A stretch of 64,000 nucleotides of DNA from JAFAGO01 sp031987605 (GCA_031987605.1 DALZZF010000015.1:1-64000), one strand, 5' to 3'. Counted from the first letter of the stretch, positions 32,362 through 41,962 are shown. Notes: generated by a model not told the origin, from the sequence alone. Numbers and translations are program-made.

Positions 32362-32375
32362 TCTTTTTTGATTTC

Positions 32376-32491
32376 CACGATGAATCCTTTCATCGTGTAT
32401 TACTGTTTACTGACGTTTCCAGTCTATAGTGCTATTGTGTATTTATAGCCGTGTCAGCATAGGTAATACTTAAATTTCATTACCTCTTTTT
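32376..32491 (+). promoter_or_regulatory. Two hairpins, possible attenuator before the RND gene
   Basis: CACGATGA (32376-32383) pairs perfectly with TCATCGTG (32390-32397). AGGTAAT (32461-32467) pairs with ATTACCT (32479-32485) and is followed by CTTTTTA, a terminator shape 20 bases before the RND start codon. They may lower or regulate read-through, or the second may be an operator. Confidence 0.4.
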
Positions 32492-32510
32492 ACGATTAAC
32501 AGAATAAATT

Positions 32511-35500
32511 ATGCTTAATAGAATTATCGAGTTTTCTGTAAAGAACAAACTCATTATAGCATTACTGATTCTTGGTTTGATAGGCATTGGCTCTTATCAG
32601 GTAAGCAGATTACCGATTGATGCCGTTCCGGATATTACCAACAATCAGGTGCAGGTTATTACCATTGCTCCGTCTTTTGGGGCAACCGATATCGAACGTC
32701 TGGTTACTTTTCCGATCGAGCAGGCGAATTCCAATATTTCCGGACTCAAAGAGATCCGCAGTTTTTCCCGTTTCGGATTGTCCTTGGTTACCATTGTTTT
32801 TGATGATGGTATTGATGTGTATTGGGCAAGACAACAAGTGGCAGAGCGGCTGCAACAGGTTCAGAATGAAATTCCGCAAGGTATCGGAACACCGCAATTA
32901 GGGCCGATTTCTACCGGTTTGGGCGAAATCTATCAATATGTCGTTCGTCCTAAAGAAGGTTTTGAACAAAAATACGACGTTACGGAACTCCGTACCATTC
33001 AGGATTGGATTGTGCGTCGACAGCTACTTCAGGTCAAAGGCGTAGCGGAAGTCAGCAGTTTTGGCGGTAAATTGAAGCAATACGAGATTGCCGTGAATCC
33101 CGACCGACTTAATGCTTACGGCATTACCATCAATGATGTTTTTGATGCACTGAATGCCAATAACCAGAACACCGGCGGTGCTTATATCGAAAAAGGGCCA
33201 ACCGTTCTCTACATTCGGAGCGAAGGTTTGGTGGGCAATATTGAGGATATTCAAAACATTTCCATTACCAACAAAAACAACGATGTACCGCTGTTTATCC
33301 GCGATGTAGCTGATGTCAAAATTGGTTTTGCCACCCGTTACGGAGCGATGACTTACAACGATCAGGGCGAAGTTTCCGGTGCGGTGGTGATGATGCTGAA
33401 AGGTGCCAACAGCAGTCAGGTCATCAAAGATGTAAAAGCCAAAGTGGCACAAATCCAGAAAACCCTGCCCGAAGGCGTGGTGATAGAACCCTTTCTTGAC
33501 CGTACCAAAATGGTGAATAACGCCATCAGCACGGTAGAGAGAAACCTTCTGGAAGGTGCTTTAATCGTGGTGTTTGTGCTTGTTTTGTTTCTCGGAAATT
33601 TCAGAGCCGGCTTACTCGTGGCTTCGGTGATTCCGTTGGCAATGCTTTTTGCCATTTGTATGATGAACCTTTTCGGTGTGAGCGGCAATCTGATGAGTTT
33701 GGGTGCTCTGGATTTCGGATTAATCATCGACGGAGCGGTCATTATCGTGGAAGCCGTCCTGCATCAACTGGCACTTAATCCCAAGTTCAGGAACCTGCTG
33801 AAAATTCCGTCTAACGATATGGACAGTGTGGTCACAGAATCTGCCGGAAGAATGATGAACAGTGCGGTTTTCGGACAAATTATCATCTTCATTGTATATA
33901 TTCCGATTCTAACATTGCAAGGCATCGAAGGGAAAATGTTCCGCCCGATGGCAGAAACGGTGGCGTTTGCATTATTAGGTGCATTTCTGCTTTCCCTAAC
34001 TTACATTCCGATGATGAGTTCGATTTTGTTGAAAAAAAGAAGTTTAAAACCTTCGTGGTCGGACAGGGTAATGAAAAAAGTGGAAGCACTTTATTTAAAA
34101 ACTTTGCTGAAAGTTTTACGCATTCCGAAAACCATTTTTGCAATCATCACCGTATTGTTCATCACGGCAATAATTCTGCTCAGCAGGATGGGTGGCGAAT
34201 TTATTCCGTCTTTGGAAGAAGGTGATTTTGCGGTGGATACCCGCGTTTTACCCGGCAGTAACCTTACCACCACGATTGAAAGTACGCAAAAAGCGGCCCA
34301 TATCTTAAAAACCCGCTTCCCCGAAGTGGAAAAAGTGGTCACCAAAATCGGAAGTGGAGAAGTGCCAACTGATCCGATGCCGATGGATGCTTCGGATATG
34401 ATGGTCATTCTGAAAGACAAAAAAGAATGGACTTCCGCCAAAACGTTTCCCGAATTATCAGAAAAAATGAGCAAAGCACTGGAAGATGTGCCCGGTATTA
34501 CAGTTGGTTTTCAGTATCCGGTAGCGATGCGTTTTAATGAACTGATGACCGGTGCAAGACAAGATGTGGTCATTAAAATATTTGGCGACAATCTTGATTC
34601 TTTGGTGCAAAATGCCAACCAACTCGGTAAAATCATTGAAACGGTAAAAGGAACGCAAAACCTTTATATAGAGCCGGTTTCCGGGCTTCCGCAGGTGGTG
34701 GTAAAATACAATCGTCCCGTGATTGCTCAGTATCATCTTTCTGTTGCAGATGTCAATCGTGTGATTAATACCGCTTTTGCCGGACAGAGTACAGGTTTGG
34801 TTTTTGAAGGCGAAAAACGCTTTGATATGGTAGTACGCCTGAATGCCAGTGACCGAAAAAACATCAATGATATTCAAAACCTATTGGTTCCAACACCTGC
34901 GGGCAATCAAATCCCGCTCAATCAGCTGGCAACCGTAGATGTGGTGGAAGGTCCTAATCAAATTCAGCGGGAAAATGCACAACGCCGGATTGTCGTCGGC
35001 TTCAACATTAAAGACCGTGATGTGCAAAGCATTGTGGAAGAATTGCAGCAAAAAGTGGACAAGGAAATTAAACTTCCGGCTGGCTATTCCATTACGTATG
35101 GCGGTTCTTTTGAAAATCTGAACAACGCCAAACAACGGTTGATGATTGCCGTTCCGCTGGCATTGGCATTGATATTTGTATTGTTGTTTATGGCGTTCAA
35201 ATCCATTAAAGAAAGTCTTCTGATTTACACCGCCATTCCGTTGTCGGTCATCGGAGGTGTATTTATGTTGAATTTACGCGGAATGCCTTTCAGCATCAGT
35301 GCTGCCGTTGGTTTTATCGCTCTTTTTGGCGTAGCGGTTTTGAACGGAATTGTATTGATTTCAGAATTTAACCGCCTGCATAAAAGCGGCATTAGAAATA
35401 TCGTCAGAATTGTGATTGATGGCGGCGAAAGCAGATTGCGTCCTGTGTTGATGACTGCAGCCGTTGCCTCTCTTGGTTTTATCCCGATGGCACTCAGCAA

Positions 35501-36851
35501 TGGTGCCGGAGCAGAAGTACAGCGGCCTTTGGCAACCGTGGTAATTGGGGGATTGATGTTGGCAACACTACTCACACTTTTTGTCCTTCCACTTTTATAT
35601 GTCAACATCGAAAATGGATTTAAAATGAAAAAACCAAAAAACAAGCATATCGCCTCCGTTCTATTGATTCTACTGCTGTTTTCAGGAATAAAAATGAAAG
35701 CACAAACCGTAATTTCTTTGGATGAAGCCGTGCAAACAGCGTTGCAAAACAACCGCAACCTAAAAAACGAAAAACTGCGTTCGGATTATGCCAAAGCATT
35801 AATAAAAACGTCCAACGCAGAGATACCACAAGCCGGAATTACTGTAGATTATGGACAAATCAATAGTGCATACAATGATATGAAATTCGGTATTTCGCAA
35901 AGTATTGCTTTTCCGACTGTGTATAAAAAACAAAAAAGCTTGTATACTGAAGAATGGAAAAAAAGCCAGTTAAATGTTTCGCTTAAAGAATTTGAACTGA
36001 AAAAAGCCGTCAGCCAAAGTTATTTCCAAATGGTTTATTGGAAAGATAAGGAAAAATTGCTGAATGAAACGTTGCAACTGTACACCCAATTTTTAGACAA
36101 AGCCAGTCTGCGTTTGAAAGCCGGAGAAAGCAATATTCTGGAAAAAACAACAGCTTCCAACCAAAAATCGGCGATTGAGATTCAGTTGAAACAGGTGCGA
36201 CAGGAAATAAAAACCTTGCAGTTGCAGTTCAGTTGGTTGCTCAATTCCGAAACGGAATATCTTCCCTTGGAAAATTCCAAACCGGTTATTTTGCTTCAGG
36301 AAAATGCTTCGCATCCGTTGTTACATGTATTGGAACAACAAAAAACGGTTGCCGGCAAACAAACCGAAGTGGAAAAATCCAGACTTCTTCCGGGTTTGCA
36401 AATCGGTTATAATCTCAATTCGTTCAAAGGTATGGGACCTGATGATAAACTGTATTCTGCTACACCACAGTTTCATTCGGTGATGGTAGGTGTGGGCATT
36501 CCAATATTTTCCGGCGGACAAAAGGCAAGAATTAACGCTTCTAAAGTGGCGGAAAGTATTGCGGAAAACGATTGGCACAATACGGAATTTGCGTTAGAAA
36601 AAAAACGGCAACAGCTGAAGCAAATGTACCAAACGAACCTCGAAATCGTCAACCGTTACGAAACTGCTGAACTGAAAAATGCGGACATCATTACCAAAAC
36701 AGCACAGCAACAATTCGTTAACGGAGAAATCAATTATCTGGAATTTGTAATGCTCGTCAATCAGGCAGTTTTGCTAAAAAGCAATTATGCAGATGCCTTG
36801 TTAAAACTGAACGAAAGCGTAGTTGAATTGAATTATATCACACTTCAATAG
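32511..36851 (+). CDS. CzcA/CusA-type heavy-metal RND pump fused to a TolC-like outer-membrane factor
   Basis: The product has 1446 residues. Residues 1-1038 form an HME-RND pump with 12 membrane helices. The helix-4 motif LDFGLIIDGAVIIVEA (D401, D407, E414) is the CzcA-type (Zn/Co/Cd/Ni) proton-relay signature, not the CusA form. Residue 1039 starts MKKPKNKHIASVLLILLLFS, an internal signal-peptide-like segment, followed by about 400 residues of TolC-like coiled-coil helices. The pump moves metal from periplasm or cytosol through the outer membrane with the adaptor encoded next. RND-TolC fusions are typical of Bacteroidota. The metal is inferred. Confidence 0.93.
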   Translation: MLNRIIEFSVKNKLIIALLILGLIGIGSYQVSRLPIDAVPDITNNQVQVITIAPSFGATDIERLVTFPIEQANSNISGLKEIRSFSRFGLSLVTIVFDDGIDVYWARQQVAERLQQVQNEIPQGIGTPQLGPISTGLGEIYQYVVRPKEGFEQKYDVTELRTIQDWIVRRQLLQVKGVAEVSSFGGKLKQYEIAVNPDRLNAYGITINDVFDALNANNQNTGGAYIEKGPTVLYIRSEGLVGNIEDIQNISITNKNNDVPLFIRDVADVKIGFATRYGAMTYNDQGEVSGAVVMMLKGANSSQVIKDVKAKVAQIQKTLPEGVVIEPFLDRTKMVNNAISTVERNLLEGALIVVFVLVLFLGNFRAGLLVASVIPLAMLFAICMMNLFGVSGNLMSLGALDFGLIIDGAVIIVEAVLHQLALNPKFRNLLKIPSNDMDSVVTESAGRMMNSAVFGQIIIFIVYIPILTLQGIEGKMFRPMAETVAFALLGAFLLSLTYIPMMSSILLKKRSLKPSWSDRVMKKVEALYLKTLLKVLRIPKTIFAIITVLFITAIILLSRMGGEFIPSLEEGDFAVDTRVLPGSNLTTTIESTQKAAHILKTRFPEVEKVVTKIGSGEVPTDPMPMDASDMMVILKDKKEWTSAKTFPELSEKMSKALEDVPGITVGFQYPVAMRFNELMTGARQDVVIKIFGDNLDSLVQNANQLGKIIETVKGTQNLYIEPVSGLPQVVVKYNRPVIAQYHLSVADVNRVINTAFAGQSTGLVFEGEKRFDMVVRLNASDRKNINDIQNLLVPTPAGNQIPLNQLATVDVVEGPNQIQRENAQRRIVVGFNIKDRDVQSIVEELQQKVDKEIKLPAGYSITYGGSFENLNNAKQRLMIAVPLALALIFVLLFMAFKSIKESLLIYTAIPLSVIGGVFMLNLRGMPFSISAAVGFIALFGVAVLNGIVLISEFNRLHKSGIRNIVRIVIDGGESRLRPVLMTAAVASLGFIPMALSNGAGAEVQRPLATVVIGGLMLATLLTLFVLPLLYVNIENGFKMKKPKNKHIASVLLILLLFSGIKMKAQTVISLDEAVQTALQNNRNLKNEKLRSDYAKALIKTSNAEIPQAGITVDYGQINSAYNDMKFGISQSIAFPTVYKKQKSLYTEEWKKSQLNVSLKEFELKKAVSQSYFQMVYWKDKEKLLNETLQLYTQFLDKASLRLKAGESNILEKTTASNQKSAIEIQLKQVRQEIKTLQLQFSWLLNSETEYLPLENSKPVILLQENASHPLLHVLEQQKTVAGKQTEVEKSRLLPGLQIGYNLNSFKGMGPDDKLYSATPQFHSVMVGVGIPIFSGGQKARINASKVAESIAENDWHNTEFALEKKRQQLKQMYQTNLEIVNRYETAELKNADIITKTAQQQFVNGEINYLEFVMLVNQAVLLKSNYADALLKLNESVVELNYITLQ

Positions 36852-36917
36852 TTGATGAACAGACGATTTTAAACCGCAAACAAAATTTTTCAAATCAATA
36901 TATAATTAGAAAAGAAA

Positions 36918-38075
36918 ATGAAAATATTAAAATTATACGGTTCTTATTTTTTGGTCTTGATAGTGCTGCTTTCCGCAGTTCAATGCCAACAAAAACAAGA
37001 AACCACTGCCACCAAAACGGCCAATCCGAAAGACGAAAACACGGTTACTTTCACCGATGCACAGTTACGCAATGCCCCCATTGAAACCACAGAACTGTCG
37101 ATGCAGCATATTTCCACCGTATTGAAACTAAACGGGAAAATTGATGTACCACCACAAAATCTGGTTTCCGTAAGTACACCGCTGGGCGGCTATCTGAAAA
37201 GCACCCGCCTTTTACCAGGAATGAAAGTTGCTAAAGGTCAGGTGATTGCCGTTATCGAAAATCCGCAGTTTGTACAGTTGCAGCAGGATTATCTGATGGC
37301 AAAATCCAAATATCACTTTGCTCAACTGGATTATAACCGACAAAATAAGCTCAACCAAAGCCAGGCAAGTAGTGATAAAGTGATGCAGCAGGCACAATCC
37401 GAAATGAACAGTCAGCAGATTCTGATGAATTCCATCGCCCAGCAACTGAAGTTGGTCAATATAAATCCGGCTAAAATATCTGCCGGAAATATTCAGCGGA
37501 GCGTGCCAGTTTACAGCACCATCAACGGTTTTGTGAGTAAGGTGAACGTGAATATCGGCAAATATGTAACGCCTTCGGATATACTGTTTGAACTTATCAA
37601 TCCATCGGATATTCACCTCAATCTAAAGGTGTATGAAAAGGATCTGGAAATGCTGAAAACCGGGCAACGGATTGTGGCTTATACCAATGTAGATCCTTCA
37701 AAAAAATATGCCGGCGAAATTTTGCTGACAAGTAAAGATGTGGACGGAAGTGGCATTGCCGATGTGCATTGTCATTTTGAAAAATACGATCCGGCACTCA
37801 TTCCCGGAATGTATATGAATGCCGAAGTGGAAACCGAAAATTCCTTTGCCAACGCCATTCCCGAAGAAAGTGTGGTCGATTTTGAAGGCAAAAATTATGT
37901 CTTTGCAGAAACCGGGAAACAGACATGGAAGATGATGCCCGTTACCTTGGGAATTTCCGAAAACGGTTTTATTGAAATCCTCAATTTTGCTGATTTTAAA
38001 GGAAAAAAAATCGTAACCAAAAATGCTTATACTTTATTGATGAAGCTGAAGAACACAAGCGAAGATGAAGATTAA
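36918..38075 (+). CDS. Periplasmic adaptor lipoprotein of the RND efflux system
   Basis: The product has 385 residues. A lipoprotein signal (LIVLLSAVQC) anchors it to a membrane. The membrane-fusion-protein layout follows: split barrel-sandwich hybrid (about 70-115 and 195-230) with GYLKSTRLLPGMKVAKGQVI, a helical hairpin (about 115-180) with LNQSQASSDKVMQQAQSEMN, and beta-barrel and membrane-proximal domains. It links the RND pump and TolC part. It lies 66 bases after the fusion gene and 35 before the haem-binding gene. Confidence 0.93.
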   Translation: MKILKLYGSYFLVLIVLLSAVQCQQKQETTATKTANPKDENTVTFTDAQLRNAPIETTELSMQHISTVLKLNGKIDVPPQNLVSVSTPLGGYLKSTRLLPGMKVAKGQVIAVIENPQFVQLQQDYLMAKSKYHFAQLDYNRQNKLNQSQASSDKVMQQAQSEMNSQQILMNSIAQQLKLVNINPAKISAGNIQRSVPVYSTINGFVSKVNVNIGKYVTPSDILFELINPSDIHLNLKVYEKDLEMLKTGQRIVAYTNVDPSKKYAGEILLTSKDVDGSGIADVHCHFEKYDPALIPGMYMNAEVETENSFANAIPEESVVDFEGKNYVFAETGKQTWKMMPVTLGISENGFIEILNFADFKGKKIVTKNAYTLLMKLKNTSEDED

Positions 38076-38110
38076 TAGTCAGATAAAATCTCATATAAAT
38101 ATTAAAAAAA

Positions 38111-38584
38111 ATGAAAATTGTAAAAACAATCATTCCCCTATTACTGATTTTGCTGATTGGCATCCAGTTCTTTGGGGTAACGCCCAATACTTCTGCAATA
38201 GTGCCTGAAAGTGCCATAGAAAAACATTACAGCATTCCCTCAAATGTGCAGCAAATCCTGAAAACCAGTTGTTACGACTGCCATTCCAATAACACGGTTT
38301 ATCCATCTTACAACAAGTTGCAACCCATCAAATGGTGGCTGGCAGAACATATCGCGGATGGAAAAAAACATCTGAATTTTGATGAATTTAATGCATACGC
38401 TACAGATCAGAAATTACGTAAGCTGTCTGAGATTGAGGAAACCGTAAATGCAGGAGAAATGCCATTGAAAAGTTATACCCTTATCCATAACAATGCAAAA
38501 TTGTCGGATGAGCAGAAGCAGCAACTCCGGGATTGGGTCATTGCCACAAAAAAGGTAATCAATCGTAAAGCTATTAACCGATGA
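38111..38584 (+). CDS. Haem-binding domain protein (c-type, CxxCH)
   Basis: The product has 157 residues. Residues 4-25 are a signal or membrane anchor (VKTIIPLLLILLIGIQFFGV). The covalent haem motif CYDCH occurs near residues 54-58, followed by SNNTVYPSYNKLQPIKWWL, the pattern of the PF14376-type haem-binding domain. Redox or signalling use is likely, but its part in metal efflux is unknown. Its stop overlaps the next gene by 4 bases (ATGA), so it belongs to the operon. Confidence 0.88.
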   Translation: MKIVKTIIPLLLILLIGIQFFGVTPNTSAIVPESAIEKHYSIPSNVQQILKTSCYDCHSNNTVYPSYNKLQPIKWWLAEHIADGKKHLNFDEFNAYATDQKLRKLSEIEETVNAGEMPLKSYTLIHNNAKLSDEQKQQLRDWVIATKKVINRKAINR

Positions 38585-39342
38585 AGAGGGGTATTGTATT
38601 AATCCTGTTGTGCTTATCCCAATGGAGTGTGGCTCAAAGTGGGTTGCAGAACATTGCCCAAAAGCCGGCATCAGATTCTGTATCGGTATATCAATTCAAA
38701 TATAAAAAGCTGATAGTACCATCTGTTTTTATTGGATATGGAATTCTAAGTCTGACTTCTGATGACCTGAAACAGTTGAACAACTCCACCAGATATGAAA
38801 TTGGTGAGCATCAGCCGGATAAAATAAAACTTGACAACTATACCCAGTATGTACCAGCAGTAATGGTATATGGATTAAATGCTATCGGGCTTAAAGGAAA
38901 ACATAACCTGAAAGATAGAAGCGTTATTTTAGGAACATCTCTGTTGATTTCAAGTGCGATCGTATTACCGACAAAACATTTGGTAAAGGAAGAGCGTCCG
39001 GATGGTTCTAATAGCCTATCATTTCCTTCCGGGCATACAGCATTTGCGTTTGCAACAGCACAGTTTATGTTTCGGGAATATCAGGATGAAAATATTTGGT
39101 TAAGTTTGTCGGGTTATCCTTTTGCTGTTTTTACGGGAATTTATCGGATTTTGAATGATAAACATTGGGTGGGTGATGTGATTGCAGGTGCCGGTATTGG
39201 TATTCTCTCCACAGAAGTTGCTTATTGGCTGTTCCCGAAAGTCAGTCAACTATTTTCAATAAATCATACCGAAAACAGTGCTCTTGTATATCCGTTTTAT
39301 CAAAGTAAAACAATGGGATTAGGTTTGTCTCTAAACTTTTGA
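38581..39342 (+). CDS. PAP2 family phosphatase
   Basis: The product has 253 residues with a signal peptide (1-19). All three PAP2 motifs are clear: KEERPDGSNSLSFPSGHTAF (motifs 1 and 2) near 138-157 and GIYRILNDKHWVGDVIAG (motif 3, catalytic His and Asp) near 190-207. It hydrolyses phosphate monoesters or lipid pyrophosphates in the periplasm. Its position between haem-binding and P-ATPase genes is repeated in related metal clusters, but why is unknown. It overlaps the upstream gene by 4 bases. Confidence 0.92.
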   Translation: MKRGIVLILLCLSQWSVAQSGLQNIAQKPASDSVSVYQFKYKKLIVPSVFIGYGILSLTSDDLKQLNNSTRYEIGEHQPDKIKLDNYTQYVPAVMVYGLNAIGLKGKHNLKDRSVILGTSLLISSAIVLPTKHLVKEERPDGSNSLSFPSGHTAFAFATAQFMFREYQDENIWLSLSGYPFAVFTGIYRILNDKHWVGDVIAGAGIGILSTEVAYWLFPKVSQLFSINHTENSALVYPFYQSKTMGLGLSLNF

Positions 39343-39352
39343 AATTATAAAA

Positions 39353-41146
39353 ATGAAAAATATATATAAATTCATTGTCGTTCTCAGCATTGCCTTAGCG
39401 GCACTTGTTATGGAATTTATTCTAAAAGAACCCTATTATTCTAAAATCTTAATTACGGCAACCGGCATTTTGATGTCTATTGTTCTTCTGAAAGGAATGA
39501 TCGACGTGCTTCGTTCCGGGAATTTTGGCGTGGATATTTTGGCGATTTCTGCCATTGCTGCAACCTTAGCTGTTGGTAATTATTGGGCGGCACTCATTAT
39601 CCTCATTATGATTACCGGAGGTGATTCGTTGGAAGATTATGCCCAGAAAAAGGCCCGGAAAGATTTAAAATCATTGCTTGATAATACACCCCGAATTGCT
39701 CATAAAAAAACAGGTGACGATTTGGAAGATGTTCCTGTGGATGACATTAAAATCGGCGACATCATCATCGTAAAACCCAAAGAAATTATTCCCGTGGACG
39801 GAATTTTACGGAGTGAAGAGGTGCTGCTGGATGAATCTTCGCTTACGGGTGAATCCAAACCAGTCAACAAAACAAAAGGAAACAGCCTATGGTCGGGTTC
39901 GGTGAATGGTTCGGGAGCCATTACTATTCAGGTTTCCAAACTCGCCAAAGATAGCCAGTACCAGCAACTCGTGCAATTGGTGCATAATTCCGAAAAAGAG
40001 CCGGCACATTTTGTACGAATGGCGGATCGGTACGCTTTACCTTTTACAATCGTTGCTTTTTTAATTGCCGGAATTGCTTATTTGATTACCAAAGATCCCA
40101 ACCGCATTGCCGAAGTGTTGGTGGTGGCTTCGCCCTGCCCGCTGATTCTGGCGGCTCCTATTGCCCTGATAGCCGGAATGAGCCGTTCCAGCAGAAATGG
40201 GGTGGTGATAAAATCCGGGACTGTCATCGAAAAACTGGACAGAATGAAAGCTATCGCCTTCGATAAAACAGGAACTTTAACCAAAGGCGATCTTACTTTG
40301 GACGACATTATCCCGGAAAATCCTTATTCGAAAGACGAACTGATTGATTTTGTAGCCAGCGTAGAACAGCAGTCTTCCCATGTTTTGGCGGTTTCGGTGA
40401 TGAAAAATATTGGTGATAAAATAATTCCTCTGGCAACAGATTTAAAGGAAATAGAAGGAAATGGCATTGAAGGAAAAGTTGATGGCAAACTGGTGAAAGT
40501 GGGTAAACTGAGCTTTGTAACGACTGAACCCATTCAAATTAAAACGGAAAAAACCTCGTTGTTTGTTTCGGTGAATGACAAATATGCTGGGGAAATCACC
40601 TTTACCGATGAAGTGCGTCCCGAAGCCCGGCAAACCATTGCCCAATTAATAAAAATGGGTATCCAAAAAATTATGATGATTTCCGGCGACAAGCAAAATA
40701 TTTCTGAAAACATTGCCAAAGAAATTGGCATTACGGAAGTACACGGTGGCTGTTTACCGGAAGACAAACTCAAAATCCTGAAAAGTATGCCCGACGAGTT
40801 TCGTCCGGTTGTAATGGTGGGTGATGGCGTGAACGATGCACCGTCGTTAACCGTTGCCGATGTAGGCATTGCGATGGGTGCAAAAGGATCGAGTGCCGCG
40901 AGCGATTCGGCAGACGTCGTGATTTTGAGAGACAATCTGCAAAAAGTGAGTGATACCATTCTCATTTCCAAAGAAACAATGAAGATTGCCCGTCAATCCG
41001 TTTTCATTGGCATTGCCGTTTGTACCGTGCTGATGCTGATTGCAGCCTTCGGTGTTTTACCGGCATTGATTGGAGCCGGATTGCAGGAAGTGGTGGATGT
41101 GATTTCCATTACCTCTGCATTAAGGGCTTTGAAGGATCGGAAATAA
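39353..41146 (+). CDS. P1B-type ATPase with SPC motif and atypical signature residues
   Basis: The product has 597 residues and no N-terminal metal-binding domain. Two hydrophobic segments (5-24, 31-50) and a pair at 58-90 precede the actuator TGES motif (165-168). The metal-site motif is SPC (residues 260-262) in VVASPCPLILAAP; phosphorylation Asp is D304 in DKTGTLTKG; GDGVNDAPSL is intact. SPC is the P1B-4 form (Co/Zn/Fe). Unusually, the HP motif is replaced by HV (SSHVLA) and the HEGxT of the last helices by QEVVD. Metal is unknown; Zn/Co/Cd/Pb are candidates. Confidence 0.88.
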   Translation: MKNIYKFIVVLSIALAALVMEFILKEPYYSKILITATGILMSIVLLKGMIDVLRSGNFGVDILAISAIAATLAVGNYWAALIILIMITGGDSLEDYAQKKARKDLKSLLDNTPRIAHKKTGDDLEDVPVDDIKIGDIIIVKPKEIIPVDGILRSEEVLLDESSLTGESKPVNKTKGNSLWSGSVNGSGAITIQVSKLAKDSQYQQLVQLVHNSEKEPAHFVRMADRYALPFTIVAFLIAGIAYLITKDPNRIAEVLVVASPCPLILAAPIALIAGMSRSSRNGVVIKSGTVIEKLDRMKAIAFDKTGTLTKGDLTLDDIIPENPYSKDELIDFVASVEQQSSHVLAVSVMKNIGDKIIPLATDLKEIEGNGIEGKVDGKLVKVGKLSFVTTEPIQIKTEKTSLFVSVNDKYAGEITFTDEVRPEARQTIAQLIKMGIQKIMMISGDKQNISENIAKEIGITEVHGGCLPEDKLKILKSMPDEFRPVVMVGDGVNDAPSLTVADVGIAMGAKGSSAASDSADVVILRDNLQKVSDTILISKETMKIARQSVFIGIAVCTVLMLIAAFGVLPALIGAGLQEVVDVISITSALRALKDRK

Positions 41147-41508
41147 CAATTTAATATAATGGGCTAATGGGCTGTATGAATATATAGACCATTATGTAAA
41201 GTTAAAATGGCTATTTCAATTTTGATGTAGCCATTTTTAAGCAATCTAAATTAATCTCAAGTAAAAAATATTGAAGAGATATAGGGTTATAATTTTGAAA
41301 ATTTAGGATTAAACGAAGTTAAACCGATTTCAGAAATTTAAACTATTTTTTGCCATTCATATTGAATAATATGAAAAAATGCTGTTTTATATATTAGGGG
41401 GGATAGTTCATTAAAATGATTTTGAAAATTTGTTTTCCAAAATTACATATAATTTAACATAATATAAATTATAGGCACTCATTGTTTTTTAATTTCGTTA
41501 GTTGAATT
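41147..41508. other. AT-rich region after the metal cluster
   Basis: These 362 bases hold the terminator hairpin at 41204-41237, a run of six G residues near 41400 and one copy of a 16-bp direct repeat (41452-41467). No gene is supported. Confidence 0.6.
41204..41240 (+). terminator. Terminator of the metal-efflux cluster
   Basis: AAAATGGCTA at 41204-41213 pairs with TAGCCATTTT at 41228-41237 around a 14-base loop, followed by TTAA. It lies 58 bases after the ATPase stop. Confidence 0.65.
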
Positions 41509-41865
41509 TCATTCTTTTGTTAGTGTCAAAATAATTCCGGTTTTGGTATTTCTTATCACAATTTTATTTTCCTGTATTTTGAGAATCTCAAAATACTGAT
41601 GATTCAACTCAAGAATTCCAGATTTTCGGTGAACTTTATAAGGATATTTTAAAATTCGGTTTTCTTCATAAGCCAATCCGTTTTTACCGAACCTCAGGTG
41701 CATGATTTGTGAAACCTGAGAATTATCCGGATGATTTAAGGAAACTAATGTCCAGAGCTCATTATTCTTACTTAAATCATCAGTACTGATTTTTGCTTTG
41801 GTGCATCCGAAAATTACTACCAGCAATGGCAGAAATCTCAAATAGTGTAATCCTTCTTCTTTCAT
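41509..41865 (-). CDS. Small putative lipoprotein, function unknown
   Basis: The product has 118 residues from the ATG at 41865. A lipoprotein signal (FLPLLVVIFGC, Cys near 21) is followed by about 95 residues of predicted beta structure (LWTLVSLNHP, GILELNHQYFEILKI, NKIVIRNTKTGIILTL). The fold may be a lipocalin-like or small beta-barrel domain; I do not recognise a named family. The gene sits alone between the metal cluster and the next lipoprotein, bracketed by copies of ATTTAACATAATATAA. Confidence 0.65.
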   Translation of the reverse strand: MKEEGLHYLRFLPLLVVIFGCTKAKISTDDLSKNNELWTLVSLNHPDNSQVSQIMHLRFGKNGLAYEENRILKYPYKVHRKSGILELNHQYFEILKIQENKIVIRNTKTGIILTLTKE

Positions 41866-41954
41866 ATTGACCAAATTTATCTTTTTTATGAATCATTATA
41901 AATGATTTTTATTTAACATAATATAATCGAATGATTTTTTATAAATTTACTTCA

Positions 41955-41962
41955 TAATTTTG
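41955..41962 (+). promoter_or_regulatory. -7 promoter element of the lipoprotein gene at 41978
   Basis: TAATTTTG is a perfect TAnnTTTG match, 15 bases before the ATG. Confidence 0.5.

Noticed and set aside
32511..36851. Frameshift or assembly error joining pump and TolC genes
   Set aside because: The reading frame is continuous without stop or shift and RND-TolC fusions are known in Bacteroidota; the join is therefore taken as genuine.
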